The translations under genes and the position numbers were made by a program. Positions 39,630 through 48,208 of a DNA stretch of 64,000 nt are shown piece by piece. Source of the stretch: DATBLE01 sp963791425 (lineage in GTDB: Bacteria; Actinomycetota; Thermoleophilia; Gaiellales; Gaiellaceae); NCBI GenBank assembly GCA_963791425.1, contig CAWBSE010000008.1, forward strand, positions 186,001 to 250,000. The letters run 5' to 3'. Numbering within the stretch: the stretch's first letter is position 1; every line of letters begins with the position of its first letter. The notes below the pieces were generated by a model. That model was not told the origin of the DNA, did no database searches, and saw only the letters and a list, made by a program, of their open reading frames with translations.

Positions 39630-42600
39630 TCATTCCTGCGGCTCGACGTCGGCGAGATCGGCGTCGAGCGGGGCCGGGGCCACCTCGTCGTCGAGGACGA
39701 CGTCGGAAAGCACCTCGTCGGCCGGGAGCGTCAGCTCGCCGTCCGGGTCGACGCGCTCCTGCCCTTCCTCGACCTCCTCGGCGTTCGGGTCGCGTGCCAC
39801 GGCGCGGAGTGAGCCGGGCGAGAGATCGATCCCGAGCTCCTCGGCCGCGCGGAGCAGCTCGTCGTCCTCCTCGCGCACCTGAACCTCCGTGCCTTCCTCG
39901 GAGATCACGTGCACGTCGAGCGCGAGGGACTGCATCTCCTTGAGCAGCACCTTGAACGACTCGGGGATCGACGGCTCGGCGATGTTCTCGCCCTTGACGA
40001 TCGCCTCGTAGGCCTTCACGCGCCCGACCGTGTCGTCGGACTTGATCGTGAGCATCTCCTGGAGGGTGTACGCGGCGCCGTACGCCTCGAGCGCCCACAC
40101 CTCCATCTCGCCGAACCGCTGTCCACCGAACTGCGCCTTGCCCCCCAGCGGCTGCTGGGTGACGAGCGAGTACGGGCCCGTCGAACGCGCGTGGATCTTG
40201 TCGTCGACGAGGTGGAGCAGCTTGAGGATGTACATGTAGCCGACGGTGACCTTCTCCTGGAAGGGCTCGCCCGTCTTGCCGCTGAACAGGCGCACCTTGC
40301 CGGAGCAGCGCCGGCCCACGGGCCGCTTCTCGTCGACGTTCATCTTGATCGGCGAGTCGGGGTTCTGCTTCGTCCAGGCGATCAGTGCCTCGTCGACGTC
40401 CTGCTCGGACGCCCCGTCGAACACCGGCGTCGCCACCGGCGTCCATGCGCCCTCGCCGTTCTGGGCGAACACGCCGTTGGCGGCGGCCCAGCCGAGGTGG
40501 GTCTCGAGGATCTGGCCGATGTTCATCCGGCTCGGCACGCCGAGCGGGTTGAGCACGACGTCCACCGGAGTCCCGTCCTCCATGAACGGCATGTCCTCCT
40601 CGGGGACGATCTTCGAGATGACGCCCTTGTTGCCGTGGCGGCCGGCGAGCTTGTCGCCCTCGGCGATCTTGCGCTTCTTGGCGACGTAGACGCGGACGAG
40701 CTCGTTGACGCCCGGCGGCAGGTCGTCGCCCGCCTCGCGCGAGAACGTCTTCACGTCGATGACCTTGCCGCCCTCGCCGTGCGGGACCTTGAGGCTGGTG
40801 TCGCGGACCTCGCGCGCCTTCTCCTTGAAGATCGCGCGGATCAGCTTCTCCTCGGCCGTCAGCTCGGTCTCGCCCTTCGGCGTCACCTTGCCAACGAGAA
40901 GATCACCCGACCCGACCTCGGCGCCGATGCGGACGATCCCGCGCTCGTCGAGGTCCTTCAGGGACTCCTCCGAGCGGTTCGGGATGTCACGCGTGATCTC
41001 CTCGTCGCCGAGCTTCGTCGAGCGGGCGTCGATCTCGTACTCGTGAATGTGGATCGAGCTGAGCACGTCGTCCTTGACGAGCCGCTCGGAGAGGACGATC
41101 GCGTCCTCGAAGTTGTAGCCCTCGAACGGCATGAACGCGACGAGGAGGTTCTTGCCGAGCGCGAGCTCGCCGTCCTTCGTCGATGAGCCGTCGGCCAGCA
41201 CCTGCTCGGCCTTCACCTTCTCGCCCAGGCCGATGATCGGCTTCTGGTGCGTGAGCGTGCCCTGGTTCGAGCGCATGAACTTCGTCAGGTGGTACTCGTC
41301 CTTGCCCTCCTTCGACTCGACGACGATCTTCTCGGCGTCGACGTCGACGACCGTGCCGGCGTGCCTGGCGAGCACGACGTCGCCCGTGTCGACGGCGGCG
41401 CGGTACTCGAGGCCGGTGCCGACGAGCGGCGGGTCGGTGATCATCAGCGGGACGGCCTGGCGCATCATGTTGGCGCCCATCAGGGCACGGTTGGCGTCGT
41501 TGTGCTCGAGGAACGGGATCAGGGCGGTCGCAACCGACACGATCTGGGCCGGGGCGACGTCCATGAACTCGACGTCCTTCGGCGCGGCGGTAATCGCCTC
41601 GCCGAGATGCGAGCGGCAGAGCACCTGGTCGTGCAGGAACTTGCCCGTCTTGTCGTCGACGGGCTCGGACGCCTGGGCGATCGTGTACTGGGCCTCCTCG
41701 GCCGCGTCCAGGTAGACGATGTCGTCGCTGACCTTGCCGCCGTGGACACGGCGGTAGGGCGTCTGGATGAAGCCGAACTCCGAGACGGTCGCGAACGACG
41801 CGAGCGAGCCGATCAGGCCGATGTTCGGGCCTTCCGGCGTCTCGATCGGGCACATGCGCCCGTAATGGGTCGGATGGACGTCGCGCACCTCGATCGGCGC
41901 ACGCTCGCGGGTGAGGCCACCTGCGCCGAGCGCCGAGAGGCGCCGGCGATGAGTGAGCCCGGACAGCGAGTTGGTCTGGTCCATGAACTGCGAGAGCTGC
42001 GAGGAGCCGAAGAACTCCTTCAGCGCCGCGACCACGGGCCGGATGTTGATGATCGTCTGCGGCGTGATGGTGTCCACGTCCTCCGTGGTCATCCGCTCGC
42101 GGACGACGCGCTCCATGCGGTAGAGACCGACGCGGAACGCCTCCTGGATCAGCTCGCCGACGGTGCGGAGGCGGCGGTTGCCGAAGTCCTCGTACTCGTC
42201 GAGCTCGGCCGCGATCGGTGCGCGCGGCATCGAGTACGCGTCGGCGGCGAAGTCCTTCGACTCCAGGTCGACGCCGAGCGCGTGCGGGAGCGAGACGAGC
42301 CGGCGGACGAGCGCGAGGATGTCCTCGGTCGTCAGCACGCGCGTGTCGTCCGGGACGTTCACGCCGAGGCGCTGGTTCAACTTGTAGCGGCCGACCTTCG
42401 TCAGGTCGTAGCGCTTCGGATCGAAGAACAGGGCCTTGAGCAGGTTCCGGGCGTTGTCGAGCGTCGGCGGCTCGCCGGGGCGCTGCTTCTTGAAGACCTC
42501 GATCAGCGCCTCTTCTTCGCGCGTGGTCGCGTCCTTCTCGAGGGTGTTGGCCATGAAGATCGAGTTGTCGAAGAGCTTCATGATCGCCTCGTTCGAGCTC

Positions 42601-43223
42601 GTGTCGAGCTGGAACCCGGTGGACGGGTCCTCGGCCGGCAGCGCACGCAGCAGCGTGGTGATCGGGAGCTTGCGCTTCCGGTCGATGCGGCCGTAGACGA
42701 CACCCTTCTTGTCGATCTCGAGCTCGAGCCACGAACCGCGGCTCGGCATCAGGTTCGCGACGAAGACCTGCTTCGTCGCGTCCTTCGGCTCCATCAGGTA
42801 GGCGCCGGGCGAGCGGACGAGCTGCGTGACGATCACGCGCTCGGTGCCGTTGATGATGAACGTGCCCTGCTCCGTCATCATCGGGAAGTCGCCCATGAAG
42901 ACCCGCTGCTCGCGGATCTCGCCGGTCTCCTTGTTGACGAAGCGGACGGTCATCGAGAGCGGGACCTGATACGTCAGGTCCTTCTCACGACACTCCTTGA
43001 TCGAGAACTGCGGCTCCCCGAACTCGTACTCGCCGAACTCCACCGCGAGCGTGCCGGTGTAGTCCTCGATGGGCGAGATGTCGTCGATCGTCTCCCGAAG
43101 CCCCTCGTCCATGAACCACTTGAACGAGGCCTTCTGGATGTCGATGAGGTTGGGGAGGTCGAGAACGTGCTTCAGGCGCGAGAACGTCTTGCGCGCGTTA
43201 GGCGCAGCAACCCTGCTGGTCAA
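39630..43223 (-). CDS. rpoB: DNA-directed RNA polymerase subunit beta
   Basis: 1197 residues from a TTG at 43223 with GGGAGGA just upstream and no ATG alternative. The rifampicin-pocket region reads SSQLSQFMDQTNSLSGLTH and RRRLSALGAGG. The Asp, His and Ser positions most often mutated to resistance are wild type, but Asn518 and Pro520 (E. coli numbering, by eye) are Thr and Ser. GRHGNKGVISKI and the C-terminal GGKAQFGGQRFGEMEVWALE are canonical. The C-terminus has an acidic tail of about 60 residues. Confidence 0.97.
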   Translation of the reverse strand: MTSRVAAPNARKTFSRLKHVLDLPNLIDIQKASFKWFMDEGLRETIDDISPIEDYTGTLAVEFGEYEFGEPQFSIKECREKDLTYQVPLSMTVRFVNKETGEIREQRVFMGDFPMMTEQGTFIINGTERVIVTQLVRSPGAYLMEPKDATKQVFVANLMPSRGSWLELEIDKKGVVYGRIDRKRKLPITTLLRALPAEDPSTGFQLDTSSNEAIMKLFDNSIFMANTLEKDATTREEEALIEVFKKQRPGEPPTLDNARNLLKALFFDPKRYDLTKVGRYKLNQRLGVNVPDDTRVLTTEDILALVRRLVSLPHALGVDLESKDFAADAYSMPRAPIAAELDEYEDFGNRRLRTVGELIQEAFRVGLYRMERVVRERMTTEDVDTITPQTIINIRPVVAALKEFFGSSQLSQFMDQTNSLSGLTHRRRLSALGAGGLTRERAPIEVRDVHPTHYGRMCPIETPEGPNIGLIGSLASFATVSEFGFIQTPYRRVHGGKVSDDIVYLDAAEEAQYTIAQASEPVDDKTGKFLHDQVLCRSHLGEAITAAPKDVEFMDVAPAQIVSVATALIPFLEHNDANRALMGANMMRQAVPLMITDPPLVGTGLEYRAAVDTGDVVLARHAGTVVDVDAEKIVVESKEGKDEYHLTKFMRSNQGTLTHQKPIIGLGEKVKAEQVLADGSSTKDGELALGKNLLVAFMPFEGYNFEDAIVLSERLVKDDVLSSIHIHEYEIDARSTKLGDEEITRDIPNRSEESLKDLDERGIVRIGAEVGSGDLLVGKVTPKGETELTAEEKLIRAIFKEKAREVRDTSLKVPHGEGGKVIDVKTFSREAGDDLPPGVNELVRVYVAKKRKIAEGDKLAGRHGNKGVISKIVPEEDMPFMEDGTPVDVVLNPLGVPSRMNIGQILETHLGWAAANGVFAQNGEGAWTPVATPVFDGASEQDVDEALIAWTKQNPDSPIKMNVDEKRPVGRRCSGKVRLFSGKTGEPFQEKVTVGYMYILKLLHLVDDKIHARSTGPYSLVTQQPLGGKAQFGGQRFGEMEVWALEAYGAAYTLQEMLTIKSDDTVGRVKAYEAIVKGENIAEPSIPESFKVLLKEMQSLALDVHVISEEGTEVQVREEDDELLRAAEELGIDLSPGSLRAVARDPNAEEVEEGQERVDPDGELTLPADEVLSDVVLDDEVAPAPLDADLADVEPQE

Positions 43224-43292
43224 AAAACTTCCTCCCTTAGAAATGTCTACAGCTGCCGGCGGTCAGGCGTACGTATAGGGCGCGAACCCCGC

Positions 43293-43322
43293 AGGATACC
43301 GAATCCACCTGCCGTCAGGCAA
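43293..43322 (-). promoter_or_regulatory. Candidate rpoB promoter
   Basis: On the minus strand TTGCCT (43322-43317) and TATCCT (43298-43293) are 18 bases apart, a fair housekeeping-sigma match about 70 bases before the rpoB start. It would boost rpoBC independently of the ribosomal genes upstream. Confidence 0.4.
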
Positions 43323-43382
43323 GCGAAATTGTCCCCGCGATCAGATCCAACGACCCAGGGTGCGGGTCGATTCCGGAATTCT

Positions 43383-43417
43383 AGCGGGCGGGGCGCCGTT
43401 CGGCGGCCCCACCCGCT
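43383..43417 (-). terminator. rplL-rpoB intergenic hairpin (attenuator or processing site)
   Basis: A 12-bp GC stem (AGCGGGTGGGGC with GCCCCGCCCGCT, one G-U pair) capped by a small inner hairpin, 18 bases after the rplL stop. There is no U-run. Partial terminators and RNase III sites in this same gap lower rpoBC output relative to rplL in E. coli, and the position here fits that role. Confidence 0.6.
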
Positions 43418-43435
43418 GATCCCGGTCGAGCGGTA

Positions 43436-43819
43436 CTACTTGATCTCGACGTCGGCGCCTGCCTCTTCCAGCTGCGCCTTGACCGAGTCGGCCTCCTCGC
43501 GGTTGACGCCCTCCTTGACGGCGCCGGGGGCGCTGTCGACGAGGTCCTTGGCCTCCTTGAGGCCGAGGCCGGTGATCGCGCGGACGACCTTGATCACCTG
43601 GATCTTCTGCTGGCCGGCGCCCGTCAGGACGACGTCGAACGAGGACTGCTCCTCCGCGGCCTCGCCGCCACCGCCGCCCGCAGGGGCGGCCGCGACTGCG
43701 ACCGGAGCGGCGGCGGTGATGCCCCACTCCTCTTCGATCTTGTTCTTCAACTCGACGAGCTCGAGGACGGTCATCTTCCCCAGGCCCTCGAACAGCGTGT
43801 CAACAGCGCTAGCCGCCAT
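43436..43819 (-). CDS. rplL: 50S ribosomal protein L7/L12
   Basis: 127 residues: an N-terminal dimerisation helix (VDTLFEGLGKMTVLELVELK), an Ala/Gly hinge (APVAVAAAPAGGGGG) and the C-terminal factor-binding domain (IQVIKVVRAITGLGLKEAKD). It forms the multi-copy stalk that recruits EF-Tu and EF-G. It follows rplJ by two bases. Confidence 0.97.
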   Translation of the reverse strand: MAASAVDTLFEGLGKMTVLELVELKNKIEEEWGITAAAPVAVAAAPAGGGGGEAAEEQSSFDVVLTGAGQQKIQVIKVVRAITGLGLKEAKDLVDSAPGAVKEGVNREEADSVKAQLEEAGADVEIK

Positions 43820-43821
43820 GT

Positions 43822-44559
43822 CTATTCCTCCTTCTCGCCCTCGGCAGCCGGCTCGGCCTCCGCGGGGGTCTCTTCGTCATCGGTTGCCTCGGCGGTCGGC
43901 TCCTCCGGAGCCTCTGCCGCGGGTTCTTCTTCGCTGATCTCCGACTGCGTCTCGACCGGAACCTCTGCACCAGGTTCCGGCGACCCGTCGTATCCCGCTC
44001 CATTGCTGGGCGATTCGGCCGAGGCCGAATCGCCTGATGCCTGCAGCTGCTCGATGCGGGCGTCGATCAGGCCGATCAGGTCGCGCACCGGCGCGGAGAT
44101 CAGGCCGACGACCGTCATCAGCGGCGCCGTGATCGCGCCGAGCACCTGGCCGCGGAGCACCTCGATCGGCGGCAGCGTCGCCAGGTTCTTGACGTCCTCC
44201 TCGCCGATCGGCGAGCCGTCGAGGATGCCGCCGCGGATGGCGAGGATCTTGGTCGTGCGGGCCGAGTCGGCGAGCGCCTTCGCCACGCCGAGCATGTCGC
44301 CGTCCGCCTCGATGAAGGCGATCGCGGTCGGCCCCTCGAGCATCGCGAGCAACGCGTCCGCGCCGGCCGCCTCGGCCGCGCGCTTCGTCAGCGTGTTCTT
44401 GACGACGGTGAACTTCGCGCCCTGCTCGATCACCTTCGAGCGCAGGTCGTCGATCTCGGTGACCGAGAGCCCGCGGTAGTCGGCGACGAACAGCGTCGGC
44501 GTCGACTTCAGACGCTCGGTCAGTTCCTCGACGATCCGTTCCTTGTCTGCTTTCAGCAA
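43822..44559 (-). CDS. rplJ: 50S ribosomal protein L10 with acidic tail
   Basis: 245 residues from a TTG at 44559 preceded by GGAGG at eight bases. Another TTG at 44607 in frame lacks such a site. The core covers about 1-170 (VADYRGLSVTEIDDLRSKV, then FTVVKNTLTKRA) and ends in the L12-binding helix. About 70 Glu/Ala/Pro-rich residues follow, far beyond the usual length of about 175. L10 is the base of the stalk and, with L12, typically represses its own mRNA. Confidence 0.94.
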   Translation of the reverse strand: MLKADKERIVEELTERLKSTPTLFVADYRGLSVTEIDDLRSKVIEQGAKFTVVKNTLTKRAAEAAGADALLAMLEGPTAIAFIEADGDMLGVAKALADSARTTKILAIRGGILDGSPIGEEDVKNLATLPPIEVLRGQVLGAITAPLMTVVGLISAPVRDLIGLIDARIEQLQASGDSASAESPSNGAGYDGSPEPGAEVPVETQSEISEEEPAAEAPEEPTAEATDDEETPAEAEPAAEGEKEE

Positions 44560-44695
44560 TTCACTGTCCTCCGAAAATGATTCGAGCGCCCAGAGGCGCC
44601 CGAACAAGCGAGAAAGCGAAGCTCTCGTTGCGGGACACCTGCGCCGGGCTTCTGCCCTCTCGGGCTGCCGGCGGTCTCGGGCGACCGAACCGTGA
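44560..44695 (-). promoter_or_regulatory. Putative L10 leader region
   Basis: The 136-base gap between rplA and rplJ is GC-rich with several short complementary runs (for example GCCCGAGA with TCTCGGGC-like partners, and CGCCTCTGGGCG). This is the place where the autoregulatory L10 leader RNA occurs in most bacteria. I could not confirm its consensus by eye. Confidence 0.35.
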
Positions 44696-45433
44696 TTAGG
44701 CCGTAACTGTAGCCGGTTCTCCCGTTAACTCTTCCGTGATCCCGCGCGTGCGCGTCGTGTCGACGTGGACACCGGGGCCCATCGTCGTCGTCAGCGTGAT
44801 CGTGCGGATGTACCGGCCCTTCGCCGCGGACGGCTTCGCGCGGACGATCTCCTCGATCACCGTCGCGTAGTTCTCGAGCAGGGCCTTCTCGTCGAAGCTC
44901 TTCTTGCCGATCGGCAGGTGGACGTTGGCGCCGCGGTCGGTGCGGTACTCCAGCTTGCCGGCCTTCGCCTCCTGGACCGCCTTCGTGACATCCATCGTCA
45001 CCGTCCCGGTCTTCGGGTTCGGCATCAGGCCGCGCGGGCCGAGGATCCGGCCGAGCTTACCCACATTGCCCATCTGGTCGGGCGTCGCGATGGCGACGTC
45101 GAAGTCGGTGAAGCCTTCCTCGATCCGCTTCGCGAGATCGGCCGAGCCGACGACGTCTGCGCCGGCCGATTCGGCCTCTTTCGCCTTCTCGCCCTCGGCG
45201 AACACGGCGACGCGCTGCTCCTTGCCGGTGCCGTTGGGGAGCATCAGGGTGCCGCGGAGCTGCTGGTCGGCATGGCGGACGTTCAGCCCGAGCCGGACGT
45301 GCGCTTCGACGGTCTCGTCGAACTTCGGCCCGTCCCAGCCCTTGAGCAGCTTGATCGCCTCGAGCGGCGAGTACGCCTGCTCACGATCGATCGCCCCGCG
45401 CGCCGCGCGGTACTTCTTGCCGTGGAACGCCAT
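44696..45433 (-). CDS. rplA: 50S ribosomal protein L1
   Basis: 245 residues. The N-terminus is MAFHGKKYRAARGAIDREQA, and KLGRILGPRGLMPNPKTGTV is the L1 signature. L1 forms the mobile stalk that escorts deacylated tRNA from the E site. It directly follows rplK. Confidence 0.97.
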   Translation of the reverse strand: MAFHGKKYRAARGAIDREQAYSPLEAIKLLKGWDGPKFDETVEAHVRLGLNVRHADQQLRGTLMLPNGTGKEQRVAVFAEGEKAKEAESAGADVVGSADLAKRIEEGFTDFDVAIATPDQMGNVGKLGRILGPRGLMPNPKTGTVTMDVTKAVQEAKAGKLEYRTDRGANVHLPIGKKSFDEKALLENYATVIEEIVRAKPSAAKGRYIRTITLTTTMGPGVHVDTTRTRGITEELTGEPATVTA

Positions 45434-45859
45434 TTAGGGCTCCACCTCCACACCCATCGAGCGCGCCGTCCCGGCGATGACGAGCATCGCCGCCTCGACG
45501 TCGCGCGCGTTCAGGTCGGGCATCTTCGCCTCGGCGATCTGGCGCACCTGGTCCTTGCGGAGCCGGCCGACCTTGTCCTTGTTCGGCTCGGCGGAGCCCT
45601 TCTGGAGGTTCAGCGCCTCCTTGATCAGCACCGCGGCGGGCGGCGTCTTCGTGATGAAGGTGAAGGAGCGGTCCTCGTAGACCGTGATCTCGACCGGGAT
45701 GATGCGGCCGTTCTCCTGCTGGGTCTGCGCGTTGAACGCCTTGCAGAACTCCATGATGTTCACGCCGTGCTGGCCGAGCGCAGGGCCGACCGGAGGAGCA
45801 GGGTTGGCCTGCCCGCCGGGGATCTGCAGCTTGATCATTGTCAGGACTTTTTTCGCCAT
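45434..45859 (-). CDS. rplK: 50S ribosomal protein L11
   Basis: 141 residues with the proline-rich PGGQANPAPPVGPALGQHGV and the 23S-binding C-terminal domain (MPDLNARDVEAAMLVIAGTA). L11 with its rRNA is the thiostrepton target and the sensor region for RelA-type stringent response. Its ATG overlaps the nusG stop by one base. Confidence 0.97.
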   Translation of the reverse strand: MAKKVLTMIKLQIPGGQANPAPPVGPALGQHGVNIMEFCKAFNAQTQQENGRIIPVEITVYEDRSFTFITKTPPAAVLIKEALNLQKGSAEPNKDKVGRLRKDQVRQIAEAKMPDLNARDVEAAMLVIAGTARSMGVEVEP

Positions 45860-46389
45860 CAGTCGATCTTCTTCACCTGGTCGAAGCCGAGCTCCACGGG
45901 AACCTGGCGCTCGAAGATGTCAACGAGCACCTTGAGCTTCTGGCCCTCGGGATTGACCTCGACGATCTCGCCGTCGAAGTCGGAGAGCGGCCCAGAGGTT
46001 ACCTTCACCGACTCGCCGAGCGCGAACTCGACCTGCGTGCGCAGGCGCTCGCCGCTGGCGGCGTTCGTGTGCAGGATGCGATCGACCTCGGGCTGCGAGA
46101 GCGGAACGGGCTTCGAGCCGGCACCGACGAAGCCGGTGACGCCGGGCGTGTTCTTCACGACCGTCCAGGCATCGTCGTTCAGGTCCATGTTCACCAGGAC
46201 GTAGCCCGGCAGGACACGCTTCTCGGTCTGCACCTTCTGGCCGTCCTTCGTCTCGATCACCTGCTCGGTCGGGACGACGACGCGACGGAACCGCGTGGTC
46301 TGGTTCATCGAGTCGATCCGGTGCTCGAGATTGGTCTTCACCTTGTTCTCGTGCCCGGAATAGGTGTTGATCACGTACCACTGAAACAT
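45859..46389 (-). CDS. nusG: Transcription termination/antitermination protein NusG
   Basis: 176 residues: the NGN domain opens WYVINTYSGHENKVKTNLEH and includes LPGYVLVNMDL; the KOW domain has GESVKVTSGPLSDFDGEIVE. NusG binds the RNA polymerase clamp and couples to Rho or ribosomal S10. It lies in the standard secE-nusG-rplK order. Confidence 0.97.
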   Translation of the reverse strand: MFQWYVINTYSGHENKVKTNLEHRIDSMNQTTRFRRVVVPTEQVIETKDGQKVQTEKRVLPGYVLVNMDLNDDAWTVVKNTPGVTGFVGAGSKPVPLSQPEVDRILHTNAASGERLRTQVEFALGESVKVTSGPLSDFDGEIVEVNPEGQKLKVLVDIFERQVPVELGFDQVKKID

Positions 46390-46402
46390 GCGCGCGCTTC
46401 CT

Positions 46403-46732
46403 TTACTGACCCAGGAGGACTTTGCTGACGAACTTGCTGAAGATCTGGTCGACGAAGTAGAGGTAGGAGCCCATCACGACGCAGGCGACGATCACGACGA
46501 CCGTGCCCTGGATCAGATGGTTCTGGCTCGGCCACTCGACCTTCTTGAGCTCCGCGACCGACTCGCCGACGAAACGCCTGGCCCAGAAGCCTTCAGAGCG
46601 GCCGCCGGCCTGGCTGGTCGCGGGCTGGAGCGCCGGGCGGGCCGCTGCCTGCGCACCGCCGTCGCTACCACCACCCGAGCGCTCGCGCGCCTCACGCCGT
46701 GCGCGCCGCTCCGCTCTCGAATCACGAGCCAT
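46403..46732 (-). CDS. secE: Preprotein translocase subunit SecE
   Basis: 109 residues. The functional core is C-terminal: FVGESVAELKKVEWPSQNHL followed by one membrane helix (VVVIVACVVMGSYLYFV). The first about 50 residues are an Arg/Ala/Gly-rich cytoplasmic extension. The ATG at 46732 is four bases after rpmG; a longer in-frame reading upstream is a shadow of rpmG and the tRNA region. Confidence 0.94.
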   Translation of the reverse strand: MARDSRAERRARREARERSGGGSDGGAQAAARPALQPATSQAGGRSEGFWARRFVGESVAELKKVEWPSQNHLIQGTVVVIVACVVMGSYLYFVDQIFSKFVSKVLLGQ

Positions 46733-46736
46733 CTCG

Positions 46737-46901
46737 TTAGCGCGTCTCCCGGTGCGCCGTATGGTGCCCGCACCAGCGGCAGTACTTCTTGAGCTCGACG
46801 CGGTCGGGCGTGTTGCGCTTCGATTTCTTCGACTCGTAGTTGCGCCGCTTGCACTCGTTGCAGGCGAGCGTGATCTTTTCTCTGACGCCGGACTTGGCCA
46901 C
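46737..46901 (-). CDS. rpmG: 50S ribosomal protein L33 (zinc type)
   Basis: 54 residues from a GTG: MAKSGVREKITLACNECKRR, then NTPDRVELKKYCRWCGHHTA. Two CxxC pairs (CNEC, CRWC) make it the zinc-binding C+ form. L33 sits near the E site. It lies directly upstream of secE, its usual position, and downstream of a tRNA. Confidence 0.94.
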   Translation of the reverse strand: MAKSGVREKITLACNECKRRNYESKKSKRNTPDRVELKKYCRWCGHHTAHRETR

Positions 46902-46939
46902 GTTGTTCTTTCTTCGTTGATTGACGGTACGGAGGGAGG

Positions 46940-47013
46940 TAGCGGCGGGAGGACTCGAACCTCCGACACGCGGATTATGATTCCGCTGCTCTAACCAACT
47001 GAGCTACGCCGCC
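46940..47013 (-). tRNA. tRNA-Met (CAT), elongator type
   Basis: 74 bases folding into a full cloverleaf: acceptor GGCGGCG with CGCCGCT (one G-U pair), D-arm GCTC/GAGC, anticodon stem GCGGA/TCCGC with loop ATCATAA giving anticodon CAT, and T-arm GGAGG-TTCGAGT-CCTCC. A-form discriminator; CCA is not encoded. G1-U72 at the acceptor tip and the overall pattern fit elongator Met. A lysidine-modified tRNA-Ile2 is less likely. Confidence 0.93.
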
Positions 47014-47065
47014 GCGCCGGACGAGTGTAGCAGCCACGTCCGGGCGATTTCCTACATTCGGCGTC

Positions 47066-47230
47066 GTGGGGACGGAGGCATGCTGGCGGTGTGGCACACC
47101 GATGAGCTGGGTGCACGGCACCTGGCAGTGCGGACGCTGCAAGTTCAAGCTCGGCTGCTGTGAGGGCGAGCCGCAGTCGTCGTGCGAGCCGCCGGAGAAA
47201 CGCCACCGGGTGACGCCGCCCGATCAGTAG
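47066..47230 (+). CDS. Small Cys-rich zinc-ribbon-like protein
   Basis: 54 residues from a GTG, found outside the range of usual length cut-offs. The sequence shows CWRCGTPM and, after a Trp/His spacer, CGRCKFKLGCC, followed by one more Cys near residue 40. Two CxxC knuckles suggest one zinc ribbon. There is no clear ribosome-binding site, and the stop is nine bases before the ABC transporter gene. Function unknown; it could be a nucleic-acid-binding or protein-interaction module. Confidence 0.55.
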   Translation: MGTEACWRCGTPMSWVHGTWQCGRCKFKLGCCEGEPQSSCEPPEKRHRVTPPDQ

Positions 47231-47239
47231 GTTTCAGCG

Positions 47240-48208
47240 GTGGGGGTCGTCGAGGCAAAGGATCTGAGGCGCACCTACCGGACGTCGACCGGGATGTTCC
47301 GGCGCAAGGGGCTGGATGTCGAGGCGGTGCGCGGGGTCAGCTTCGAGATCGGCGAGGGCGAGCTGTTCGGGCTGCTCGGCCCGAACGGCGCCGGGAAGAC
47401 GACCACGATCAAGATGCTGATCACGCTGCTGATCCCGACCTCCGGCTCGGCGAGCGTGCTCGGATACGACGTGGTCAAGGACGCCCGCGAGGTGCGCAGG
47501 CGGATCGGCTACGTCTTCGGCGGCGACAAGGGCCTGTACGAGCGCCTCTCCGCGCTCGACAACCTGCGCTATTTCGCCGAGCTCTACGCCGTGCCGCCCG
47601 CCGAGGCGAAGCGGCGCATCGCCGAGCTGCTCGACCTCGTCGGCCTCGCCGGCCGCGAGAAAGAGAAGGTCGAGGGCTACTCGCGCGGCATGCGCCAGCG
47701 GCTGCACATCGCGCGCGGCCTGCTGCACGACCCGCCGGTGGTGTTCCTCGACGAGCCGACGATCGGGGTCGACCCGGTCGGCGCGCGCGAGCTGCGCGCG
47801 ATGATCGCCGGGCTGACCGCGGCCGGCAAGACCGTGCTGCTGACCACCCACTACATGTTCGAGGCGGACGACCTCTGCGACCGGATGGCGGTGATCACCG
47901 GCGGCCAGATCGTCGCCGAAGGCACGCCGAGCGACCTGAAGGCGCTCATCGCCGACCGCACCGTGATCGAGATCGAGACCTTCGGCGTCGACGAGGACGC
48001 CGTCGAGCGCGTGCGCAACGCCCCCGGTGTCGCCTCGGTGTCGATCGAGGAGCGCGACCAGGCGCAGGTGCTCCACGTCCAGTCGCCGGCAGGAACCGAG
48101 CTGACGCAGACGCTGATCGGGCTGCTCGGCGACACGCGGGTCGGCCGGGTGTCGGTCCGCGAGCCCACGCTCGAGGACGCCTACGTCGCGCTGGTCGGTG
48201 ACGCGTGA
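47240..48208 (+). CDS. ABC transporter ATP-binding protein (ABC-2 / DrrA type)
   Basis: 322 residues from a GTG. Walker A is GPNGAGKTTTIK, the signature is YSRGMRQRLHIARG (an SRGM variant of LSGGQ), Walker B is VVFLDEPTIGVD and the switch His is in TTHYMFEADD. A C-terminal domain of about 85 residues follows, as in drug-export and NatA-like ATPases. It powers the two permeases encoded directly downstream with overlapping codons. The substrate is unknown. Confidence 0.94.
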   Translation: MGVVEAKDLRRTYRTSTGMFRRKGLDVEAVRGVSFEIGEGELFGLLGPNGAGKTTTIKMLITLLIPTSGSASVLGYDVVKDAREVRRRIGYVFGGDKGLYERLSALDNLRYFAELYAVPPAEAKRRIAELLDLVGLAGREKEKVEGYSRGMRQRLHIARGLLHDPPVVFLDEPTIGVDPVGARELRAMIAGLTAAGKTVLLTTHYMFEADDLCDRMAVITGGQIVAEGTPSDLKALIADRTVIEIETFGVDEDAVERVRNAPGVASVSIEERDQAQVLHVQSPAGTELTQTLIGLLGDTRVGRVSVREPTLEDAYVALVGDA

